Source: Fervidobacterium sp.
Lineage (GTDB): Bacteria; Thermotogota; Thermotogae; Thermotogales; Fervidobacteriaceae
Assembly: GCA_003526765.1 (NCBI GenBank)
Contig: DPXZ01000107.1
Location: forward strand, 1-14,010
DNA length: 14,010 nt
Reading direction: 5' to 3'
Positions within the stretch are counted from its first letter, which is position 1; every line of letters starts with the position of its first letter. Below the pieces are notes generated by a model, which saw only the letters and a program-made list of their open reading frames with translations, made no database searches and was not told the origin of the DNA. Shown one piece after another: positions 8,598-14,010 of the stretch. Both the position numbers and the translations under genes were made by a program.

Positions 8598-9854
8598 TTG
8601 GGTTCTTTATCTTATCTATCTTTCTTCTACTTTGGCAGTTGTATTTTGGGAGCACTGGTGGGAACTTATTTCAAGTTCCCACCTTTATTATTGCTCATTC
8701 CGATATTATTCTACAAACGTCCGAGGGTAGCTCTTTTTGTATTCTTTTTCTTGTTAGCAAACATATTAACCGTTCCAACAGTCGAGCTAAAAGACACAGA
8801 ATTCGTTGGCAGTGTCAAAGCCGTTAACTCGGGCAGTTCCGTACTCAAACTATCCTACTTCGACGGAAAGAAGTGGAATGGACTTGACTTTGACATAAAC
8901 GTCTACTCAGAAGAGCCGCTCGGTACAATAGTGTATGCCAAAGGTGAATTGAGAAAAACGACAACATATCCACGATATTATCTTAAACCAACGTTTTACG
9001 CGACAACAACAAATTACTCCTCACTATCAAATAAAACATATCTACAATTCGATTCATTCAGAACATTTGCAAATGACATTGACCCATTTTATCAAAACCT
9101 CTTCGGCAAATCCGCACGTGATGACGAATTCGTCAAGAGTGGATTGTACCACATATTTTGCGTTTCAGGAATGCATGTAAGCTTACTTTACATCTTCTCT
9201 CTATCTTTGATTGGACTATTCACATACAGAAAGATACCAAAGATGTTGATAGCCCTAATCTTCCCAACAGTATTCGTCATCGGTTCTGGGATGAACGTGC
9301 CATCCATGCGTGCGCTACTGATGATATATCTATCGACACTATTGAAGTTGTTAGACATAAAGATAGACCCAATAAACTTAGTCTCATTAGTTGGTATAGC
9401 CATGGTGATTTCAGAGCCTGGAGTTGCCTTGTCGCTGTCATTCTACATGACATTTTTTGCAACGCTTGGTGTCTTCGTGTCTACAAACAACCTAACTGCC
9501 AACATAGGGGGATTCCTTGGCAGCTCCCCATTTGTTGCATTAATTGGAACGGTAAATCCATTTTCAATCATTGCGACAATACTCGTCAGCTTCCCGGTTG
9601 AGATCGTAATGTTTGGATTAACTGTGGCATACATTTTCTACACAATTAAAATCAATTTTCTGGCTTCTCTCATCCTCTATGGCCTACAACCATTTTCGTG
9701 GTTTACAAAATTCATAGCCCATATCTTTGCACAGCTACCGTCACTGCCCAATCACTTCGTAATCTCCCTTGCATTTGCAACAACATTCGCAATTTACCTT
9801 ATGTGGTCAGAATATGAGAAATCAAACGATGAGAAAACAACAGCCGTAATCTGA
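8598..9854 (+). CDS. comEC: ComEC/Rec2-type competence membrane protein, short form
   Basis: ComEC forms the inner-membrane channel for single-stranded DNA during natural transformation. This 418-residue protein has N-terminal hydrophobic helices (to about residue 55), a beta-rich OB-like segment (about 58-135), and the Competence domain. The domain signature appears at about residue 182 (GLYHIFCVSGMHVSLL) and at about 235 (PSMRALLMIYLSTLLKL), followed by DPINLVSLVGIAMVISEPG and LSLSFYMTFFATLGV. The C-terminal metallo-beta-lactamase domain found in many longer ComEC proteins is absent; the frame stops cleanly after the last helices. The start is TTG 8598. An in-frame stop at 8592 excludes longer forms, and GGGGGTG at 8582-8588 supplies a binding site about ten bases away. 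It is convergent with the Fur-family gene. Confidence 0.88.
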   Translation: MGSLSYLSFFYFGSCILGALVGTYFKFPPLLLLIPILFYKRPRVALFVFFFLLANILTVPTVELKDTEFVGSVKAVNSGSSVLKLSYFDGKKWNGLDFDINVYSEEPLGTIVYAKGELRKTTTYPRYYLKPTFYATTTNYSSLSNKTYLQFDSFRTFANDIDPFYQNLFGKSARDDEFVKSGLYHIFCVSGMHVSLLYIFSLSLIGLFTYRKIPKMLIALIFPTVFVIGSGMNVPSMRALLMIYLSTLLKLLDIKIDPINLVSLVGIAMVISEPGVALSLSFYMTFFATLGVFVSTNNLTANIGGFLGSSPFVALIGTVNPFSIIATILVSFPVEIVMFGLTVAYIFYTIKINFLASLILYGLQPFSWFTKFIAHIFAQLPSLPNHFVISLAFATTFAIYLMWSEYEKSNDEKTTAVI

Positions 9855-9864
9855 TATTACCATC

Positions 9865-9895
9865 TTGTCATCATTCGATGGATTGACAATGTCAA
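9865..9895. repeat. Inverted repeats between the convergent comEC and fur-family genes
   Basis: TTGTCA (9865-9870) is inverted against TGACAA (9884-9889), with a smaller CAT/ATG stem inside. The second arm also belongs to a 13-base palindrome, TTGACAATGTCAA (9883-9895). The position between two gene ends suggests a shared transcription end, but neither strand has a U tract after the hairpin. A protein-binding site is the alternative. The rest of this 71-base gap shows nothing clear. Confidence 0.35.
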
Positions 9896-9925
9896 CCGAA
9901 CTATATAAATTAATCAATGCCAACA

Positions 9926-10384
9926 TCACCGAACAATTCCTCTTGCTTTCTTAGCACACTTTGGACAGATTCCTCTAAATTTTAGATCAACTTCATCTAT
10001 CTTGTAGCCCAATTTCTCAAGCTTCAGAATATACTCGTGTAAAACCTTTTCCGCTGAAAGTTCGTCCTTCAACTCATATATCTTTCCACACGAATTACAG
10101 ATAAAGTGTGAATGCTTGCTATCCTTATCAACAAGCTCGTATCTATAAACACCCTCATCGAACTGCAACTTTCTCAAAAACCCCAGTTCAACAAGCAAAT
10201 CGATGGTCCTATAGACAGTTGCTTTACTGACATTGGTTCTTTTATTCAGCAGATACCTATAAACCTCTTCTGCTCCAAGATGCTCACTATTCGTTTCCAA
10301 GAACACCTTCAACACTTGCTCTCTTTGTGGAGTCATCCTATACTGCTTTTCTTTAAGTTCTTTCTTTAGATTATCAACATGCAT
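9926..10384 (-). CDS. Fur-family metal-responsive transcriptional regulator
   Basis: The 152-residue protein has the Fur layout: an N-terminal winged helix (about 1-80, with TPQREQVLKVF and VSKATVYRTIDLL) and a C-terminal dimerisation and metal domain. Two CxxC pairs, Cys96/Cys99 and Cys140/Cys143, should hold structural zinc. His35, His91 and His93 match regulatory-site positions. The residue aligned with Asp104 of Bacillus PerR is Glu104 (KIYEL), which favours an iron-sensing Fur type over a peroxide-sensing PerR. The ATG at 10384 is chosen because GAGGAG stands seven bases upstream of it; the GTG at 10408 lacks such a site. It follows nusA by 35 bases on the same strand and is probably cotranscribed. 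Its target genes cannot be read from this window. Confidence 0.92.
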   Translation of the reverse strand: MHVDNLKKELKEKQYRMTPQREQVLKVFLETNSEHLGAEEVYRYLLNKRTNVSKATVYRTIDLLVELGFLRKLQFDEGVYRYELVDKDSKHSHFICNSCGKIYELKDELSAEKVLHEYILKLEKLGYKIDEVDLKFRGICPKCAKKARGIVR

Positions 10385-10419
10385 ATTATCGCTCCTCGGA
10401 TTATTCACCTATGCCTTAC

Positions 10420-11454
10420 TCAACCATTCATCACAGGTTTAATATCTATCTTCCAACCAGTCAATTTTGCTGCAAGTCTAGCATTTTGTCCAGCCTTACC
10501 TATTGCTAAAGAAAGTTGGTTTGGTGATACCAGCACTCGTGATGCCCTTGCCTCGTAATCAAGAATTTCGACATCGACAACAGATGCTGGGAGTAGTGCG
10601 TTTGCAATCAATTCCTTTGGGTCATCCGACCACTTTATTACATCAAGTTTTTCGCCCCTCAACTCTTTCAGAACCGATGCAATTCTTGAACCTTCATGTC
10701 CAATGCAAGAACCCACAGGGTCAATTTTTGGATCATGCGAGATAACGGCCATCTTTGTACGTATACCAGGTTCTCGGACAACCTTAACTACTTCAATTAT
10801 ACCATTCTCTATCTCTGGCACCTCAAGTTCCAACAGCCCAAGGACAAATTCTGGGTCTATTCGGCTGACAATTATCTTCGGACCCTTTTTATCTCTCTTA
10901 ACATCCCTCACGTATACCTTTATGAGATCAGATTGCTCAAAAGTCTCGCCAGGAATCCATTCTTTATTTGGCAAATGTGTTTCCAACTTTCCAATCCTTA
11001 TATCCAGAAATTCAGGAGTTACCCTCAACACTTCAGCTGTAACCACTCTCTTCACAAGATCCGAATACCTTTCGTACTGCTTTTCTTTTTCTATCTCTCT
11101 GATCTTCTGAATAAGTACCTGCTTCGCAACTTGAACAGCAAATCTTCCCAATTTCTTTACATTCATCTTTTTCTTGATGATATCGCCTATATTTGCGTCT
11201 GGTTTGATTTTGAGTGCGTCCTCTAAAGAGATCTGCAAACTTTCATTTTCGACGTTATCGACAACTTCCAACATCTGGTAAGCTTCTATCTCACCAGACA
11301 GTTTATTTATCACAATCTCGACGTTTCTTTCTCCCGTCTTGTTCTTGTAAGCACTCATCAACGCCTTTTCCAGAATGTCTATAGACTCCTCCACACTGAT
11401 ACCCTTTTCTCTTTCCAATTCTCTAAGTGCTTCCAATAACATTGGACTGTTCAT
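10420..11454 (-). CDS. nusA: Transcription termination/antitermination factor NusA
   Basis: NusA binds RNA polymerase and nascent RNA and modulates pausing, termination and antitermination. The 344-residue product has the N-terminal polymerase-binding domain (about 1-125), an S1 domain (about 130-200), and KH1 with the GxxG loop in CIGHEGSRI. KH2 carries AIGKAGQNARLAAKLTGW near the end. It stops after KH2 and lacks the C-terminal acidic repeats of E. coli NusA, as is normal outside Proteobacteria. ATG 11454 is chosen over GTG 11460: the site GAGGAGGT ends about eight bases before the ATG but only two before the GTG. It follows rimP by 67 bases, the common rimP-nusA pair, but infB does not follow; a Fur-family gene does. 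Confidence 0.97.
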   Translation of the reverse strand: MNSPMLLEALRELEREKGISVEESIDILEKALMSAYKNKTGERNVEIVINKLSGEIEAYQMLEVVDNVENESLQISLEDALKIKPDANIGDIIKKKMNVKKLGRFAVQVAKQVLIQKIREIEKEKQYERYSDLVKRVVTAEVLRVTPEFLDIRIGKLETHLPNKEWIPGETFEQSDLIKVYVRDVKRDKKGPKIIVSRIDPEFVLGLLELEVPEIENGIIEVVKVVREPGIRTKMAVISHDPKIDPVGSCIGHEGSRIASVLKELRGEKLDVIKWSDDPKELIANALLPASVVDVEILDYEARASRVLVSPNQLSLAIGKAGQNARLAAKLTGWKIDIKPVMNG

Positions 11455-11521
11455 AAACACATACCTCCTCTATCCGCTCTCTCAAGTATTTTCATTTCAT
11501 TAGATACGTTTTATCAATTCC

Positions 11522-11983
11522 CTAAAATTCAACCTCAAGGTTTGCAGATTTCACATCTTCATATTTTATCAGAACATCTTTCCCATCCACATCTAGTATT
11601 ATCTCTTGCTTTTCAACATTCACACTCTTTATATGTCCCCTATAGGTCTTATCTGTTTTCACCTTAGCATATTCACCGACAAACCTCGAAAATTCTGCAA
11701 TATTCCGCAGAGGTCTATCCATTCCCGGTGAGGACACTTCGAGAAAATAACTACCTGGAATAATGTCCTCACCATCAAGCCGCTGTTCAAGCTCATGTGA
11801 CACCATCTCACAATCTCTTGTACTAACGTAGTCGTTCAGTTTATCGATTATCACTGTCAAAGTCCATCTTCCAGACTGTATTCTGTACTTTACGTCAAAT
11901 ATCTCAAGCCCCATCCTTTCAACGATAGGTTGTGCGATAGAGCGCACCATTTCAGCAATTTTCTTTGGATCTAATCGACTCAT
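11522..11983 (-). CDS. rimP: Ribosome maturation factor RimP
   Basis: RimP assists maturation of the 30S ribosomal subunit. The 153-residue protein has the family's two parts. The N-terminal alpha/beta domain ends in the conserved LEVSSPGMDRPLR (about residues 83-95), and a small SH3-like beta barrel fills the last 55 residues (KVKTDKTYRGHIKSV to the end). Length is typical. The ATG at 11983 follows AAGGAGTGA (minus strand, 11989-11997) by five to six bases. The gene sits immediately upstream of nusA, its usual partner, and downstream of tRNA-Ser. I see no convincing promoter in the 76 bases between the hairpin at 12060 and the start codon, so it may be read from the tRNA promoter. Confidence 0.95.
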   Translation of the reverse strand: MSRLDPKKIAEMVRSIAQPIVERMGLEIFDVKYRIQSGRWTLTVIIDKLNDYVSTRDCEMVSHELEQRLDGEDIIPGSYFLEVSSPGMDRPLRNIAEFSRFVGEYAKVKTDKTYRGHIKSVNVEKQEIILDVDGKDVLIKYEDVKSANLEVEF

Positions 11984-12059
11984 TCAAATCACTCCTTCCA
12001 CACCTTCGAAATTCCGAACTGTCACAAAAATAGATGAGACATTGAAAAAATAATCGAAA

Positions 12060-12081
12060 GACCGGGACTAAAGTCCCGGTC
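12060..12081 (-). terminator. GC-rich hairpin after tRNA-Ser: terminator or attenuator before rimP
   Basis: A perfect nine-base-pair stem (GACCGGGAC with GTCCCGGTC) encloses a four-base loop. On the minus strand it is followed by TTTCGATTATTTTTT, a broken U-rich tract. It starts 17 bases after the tRNA 3' end and ends 76 bases before rimP. It fits an intrinsic terminator for the tRNA, but rimP beyond it lacks a visible promoter, so partial readthrough is likely. Confidence 0.7.
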
Positions 12082-12098
12082 AAAAATTTCTTCTTCTC

Positions 12099-12189
12099 TG
12101 GCGGAGAGGGTGGGATTTGAACCCACGGGTGGATTGTGGCCACCGCACGCTCTCCAGGCGTGTGCCTTCGACCCCTCGGCCACCTCTCC
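12099..12189 (-). tRNA. tRNA-Ser, anticodon GGA
   Basis: The minus strand folds as a class II tRNA of 91 bases including an encoded CCA (12099-12101). The acceptor arms are GGAGAGG and CCTCTCC with discriminator G. The anticodon stem CACGC/GCGTG holds the loop CTGGAGA, so the anticodon is GGA and reads the serine codons UCC and UCU. The long variable arm GGTGG/CCACC is typical of tRNA-Ser, and the T arm has GTTCAAAT between TGG-rich and CCA-rich strands. A near-consensus promoter lies upstream and a hairpin follows. Confidence 0.97.
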
Positions 12190-12245
12190 TCATGTTCTAC
12201 TTCTAAAATTTCACAATCTCGCAAAAGCCTTATATAACCTCAAAG

Positions 12246-12274
12246 ATTATACCATACAATATAGAAAAATTCAA
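12246..12274 (-). promoter_or_regulatory. Strong promoter for tRNA-Ser (and possibly rimP-nusA-fur)
   Basis: On the minus strand, TTGAAT (12269-12274) and TATAAT (12246-12251) are separated by exactly 17 bases, and TGG directly before the -10 adds an extended element. Transcription should begin near 12239, about 50 bases before the mature tRNA 5' end. This is the best promoter match in the window, as expected for a stable RNA gene. Confidence 0.8.
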
Positions 12275-12361
12275 GATAGCGCATTAGATCATATTAAATG
12301 TCTTTGAAAAAGATTGGTTAGATCGTATCTCCATTCCAATCAGAGTTGATTTCTTTTGCAT

Positions 12362-12412
12362 AATAAAAATCAGCTGACTACCGAAATTGCGTCTTCGAAT
12401 AGCCAGCTGATT
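12362..12412 (-). terminator. Terminator after the pgk-tpi unit
   Basis: A nine-base inverted repeat, AATCAGCTG (12368-12376) with CAGCTGATT (12404-12412), encloses 27 bases. That interior contains further short pairings (CTA/TAG and CGAA/TTCG) that can extend the stem. On the minus strand the stem is followed directly by a T-rich tract (ATTTTTATTAT). It begins 34 bases after the tpi stop, which suits an intrinsic terminator. The plus side also has a T-rich stretch (TTGTTTTGTT), but no plus-strand gene leads into it. Confidence 0.7.
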
Positions 12413-12445
12413 GTTTTGTTCTATTCTTTATTGGTCTTTCAGGAG

Positions 12446-13219
12446 TTACTTAGTTATTATCTTATCCATTATCTTTGCTAATTGCACGAAGCTCTCCTTC
12501 AAACTTGCACCACCGACAAGTGCACCATCTATGTCTTTCTTAATGAATAGTCCAAAGAAGTTCTCGGGCGTAACGCTACCACCGTAGAGTATCCTGATTC
12601 TATTTGTAGTCTCTTCATCGTACATCTTAGCAATGAGCTGCCTTATGAATTCATGTACTTGTTGAGCTTGCTGTGGCGTTGCAACGACACCTGTTCCTAT
12701 TGCCCAGACAGGTTCGTATGCGATTACAACTTGCTGAGCTTGTTCCTTCGATAGTCCGTAGAATCCTTCTCTGATTTGCTTTTCAACAACCGCAAATGTG
12801 AGCCCTTTCTGTCTTTCTTCGAGTGTCTCACCAACGCAGAATATTGGTACAAATCCATCGTTCAATGCCTTTTTAACTTTTTTGTTTATCAGTTCATCCG
12901 TCTCGCCGAATATCTTTCTTCTCTCACTGTGACCCAAGATGACGGCAGAAACGTTCAGTTCTTTTAGCATTTTCGGAGATATCTCACCTGTAAATGCACC
13001 ACTGTCTTCGAAATACATATTTTGCGCCGCTAACTTGATATTACTCGAACTAATTGCCTCTCTAACTCTATCAAGTGCGACGAATGTGGGTGCAATGTAA
13101 GTATCAAAATAAGTAAACCCTACGAGAGAATCAGCCAACATATTTGCGAATTGTTGGGCCTCGTAGGGTGTTTTATTCATCTTCCAATTTCCAGCAAGGA
13201 TGTATCTCCTGTCACTTAT
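12446..13219 (-). CDS. tpiA: Triosephosphate isomerase, encoded as the frameshifted C-terminal part of a PGK-TIM fusion
   Basis: TIM interconverts dihydroxyacetone phosphate and glyceraldehyde 3-phosphate. The frame carries the substrate-binding Asn and catalytic Lys in AGNWKMN, the catalytic His in LGHSERR, the catalytic Glu in [11 protein letters not shown], and the phosphate-binding loops [10 protein letters not shown] and GALVGGASL. The first ATG (13180) lies after the catalytic Lys, so it cannot be a working start. Reading upstream there is no ATG, GTG or TTG before an in-frame TAA at 13226-13228. The protein is therefore expected only as a -1 frameshift extension of PGK, re-reading the A at 13219 and continuing [15 protein letters not shown]. 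The TIM part is then about 257 residues, a full domain. A PGK-TIM fusion is known in Thermotoga maritima. A hairpin terminator follows the stop. Confidence 0.93.
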   Translation of the reverse strand: MSDRRYILAGNWKMNKTPYEAQQFANMLADSLVGFTYFDTYIAPTFVALDRVREAISSSNIKLAAQNMYFEDSGAFTGEISPKMLKELNVSAVILGHSERRKIFGETDELINKKVKKALNDGFVPIFCVGETLEERQKGLTFAVVEKQIREGFYGLSKEQAQQVVIAYEPVWAIGTGVVATPQQAQQVHEFIRQLIAKMYDEETTNRIRILYGGSVTPENFFGLFIKKDIDGALVGGASLKESFVQLAKIMDKIITK

Positions 13220-13230
13220 TTTTTTTTATC
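13216..13230 (-). other. Predicted -1 frameshift site joining pgk and tpi
   Basis: On the minus strand the PGK frame reads GAT AAA AAA AAA TAA. Slipping back one base within the A9 run (13219-13227) gives AAA AAA AAA ATA AGT and enters the TIM frame. The same result follows if RNA polymerase inserts one A or drops two on this run. A short stem, AGGA with TCCT around GATACA, lies about ten bases downstream but is weak. I see no strong internal Shine-Dalgarno at the usual 10-14 base distance upstream. Confidence 0.85.
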
Positions 13231-14010
13231 CGCAATTGAGGCTATGCCTGGTAATTCTTTTCCTTCCAAGAATTCAAGTGATGCACCGCCACCGGTTGAA
13301 ACGTGGCTGAATTTCTTTTCAAGACCAAATTGGCTAACGGCAGCTGCACTGTCTCCACCACCAACAACTGTTGTTACGCCCTTTTCTGTGAGTGAACCTA
13401 TGCATTCTGCAACAACTTTCGTACCTACTTCAAAATCTGGAATCTCGAATACACCGAGTGGGCCGTTCCAAACGATTGTCTTTGCATCTGCGAGTTTCGA
13501 CTTGATGACCTCCAAGCTTGCTGGACCAACGTCGAGTCCCATCCAACCTTCTGGTATACCTTCATCACACGTAAAGACTTTCTTCTCCACTCCAGCTTCC
13601 ATTTTCTGTGCGCATACTGCATCTGTTGGAATGACAAGTTCTACACCCTTTTCTTTTGCCTGGGCTAACAATTGTTTTGCAAGGTCGATCTTATCTTCTT
13701 CAACGAGAGAATTACCTGTTTTCTTGCCAAGTGCTCTCCAGAATGTGAACATCATAGCTCCGCCGATGATGATTCTGTCTGCCTTGTTGAGAAGGTTTGT
13801 GATAACGCCGATTTTGTCTGAAACCTTTGCACCACCAAGAACTACTACGTATGGCTTGTCAGGATTGAGCGTTGCCTTTGCAAGGAATTTGATTTCCTTC
13901 TCCATCAAAAATCCTGCAACGCTTGGAATGTACTGGGCAATACCAACGTTACTTGCGTGCGCTCTATGTGCCGTACCAAATGCGTCGTTTACATGTATGT
14001 CAGCAAGATC
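13216..14010 (-). CDS. pgk: Phosphoglycerate kinase, C-terminal part (5' end outside window)
   Basis: PGK makes ATP by transferring phosphate from 1,3-bisphosphoglycerate to ADP. The visible 264 residues run open to the window edge. They begin with [20 protein letters not shown], the end of the N-terminal domain, so roughly 155 residues are missing. The nucleotide-binding C-terminal domain is complete: [38 protein letters not shown] and [13 protein letters not shown] are all present. An internal ATG at 13908 is not the start, because PGK sequence continues upstream of it. The frame ends ASIADKKK with a UAA directly after nine A residues. Ribosomes that do not shift give plain PGK; those that slip by -1 continue into TIM. 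Confidence 0.97.
   Translation of the reverse strand, partial: DLADIHVNDAFGTAHRAHASNVGIAQYIPSVAGFLMEKEIKFLAKATLNPDKPYVVVLGGAKVSDKIGVITNLLNKADRIIIGGAMMFTFWRALGKKTGNSLVEEDKIDLAKQLLAQAKEKGVELVIPTDAVCAQKMEAGVEKKVFTCDEGIPEGWMGLDVGPASLEVIKSKLADAKTIVWNGPLGVFEIPDFEVGTKVVAECIGSLTEKGVTTVVGGGDSAAAVSQFGLEKKFSHVSTGGGASLEFLEGKELPGIASIADKKK

Noticed and set aside
8558-8827. A frame overlapping the start of comEC
   Set aside because: It lacks a ribosome binding site and recognisable sequence, and conflicts with the comEC frame.
9158-9601. A 147-codon plus-strand frame inside comEC
   Set aside because: The overlapping comEC frame carries the conserved Competence motifs; this frame has no recognisable features.
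11952-12224. A minus-strand open frame across the tRNA and into rimP
   Set aside because: It translates through the tRNA-Ser gene and its hairpin, so it is not a protein gene.
12446-13180. A separate TIM gene starting at the ATG at 13180
   Set aside because: That start removes the catalytic Lys and the substrate-binding Asn that precede it in AGNWKMN, and the conserved sequence continues upstream to the slip site.
1-14010. CRISPR arrays, insertion sequences, phage or defence genes
   Set aside because: No spaced direct repeats, transposase motifs or typical defence proteins are seen; the content is housekeeping genes in tight operons.

Overview
The window looks like chromosomal core-genome DNA from a thermophilic bacterium of the Thermotogota, most likely near Fervidobacterium or Thermosipho. 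This is an inference from four things: the pgk and tpi reading frames are joined only through a frameshift, as reported for Thermotoga maritima; the proteins are rich in Lys, Glu and Ile in AT-rich DNA; ribosome binding sites are strong GGAGG/GAGGTG types, often before GTG or TTG starts; and an archaeal-type cofactor-independent phosphoglycerate mutase is present. I see no insertion sequence, phage gene, CRISPR array or defence island.

Plus strand, 45 to 9854: an HD-domain protein, a small unrecognised membrane protein, thrS (threonyl-tRNA synthetase), an HD-GYP-like protein, a short NfeD protein, a stomatin/SPFH protein, a second unrecognised membrane protein coupled by start/stop overlap, an M29 aminopeptidase, apgM, and a short ComEC channel protein without the metallo-beta-lactamase tail. 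Gaps are small. The two clearest breaks are before the stomatin gene and before apgM, and both hold a candidate promoter. The apgM leader also holds two interleaved inverted repeats.

Minus strand, 14010 down to 9926: pgk (5' part outside the window) runs into tpi through nine consecutive A residues. The tpi frame has no usable start codon before its catalytic Asn and Lys, so TIM should be made only as a PGK-TIM fusion. A U-tailed hairpin ends this unit. A near-consensus promoter then drives tRNA-Ser(GGA). A GC-rich terminator-like hairpin follows, then rimP, nusA and a Fur-family regulator. I see no good promoter between the tRNA and rimP, so rimP-nusA-fur may depend on readthrough, in a layout like the metY-rimP-nusA operon of E. 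coli. comEC and fur converge on a 71-base gap holding inverted repeats.

Functionally the window mixes lower glycolysis (PGK, TIM, ApgM), translation and transcription (ThrRS, tRNA-Ser, RimP, NusA), membrane-quality proteins (NfeD and stomatin), peptide turnover, DNA uptake and metal-responsive regulation. I found no convincing wholly undescribed system. The best leads are the A9 recoding site, the tRNA/hairpin/rimP-nusA arrangement and the apgM leader.
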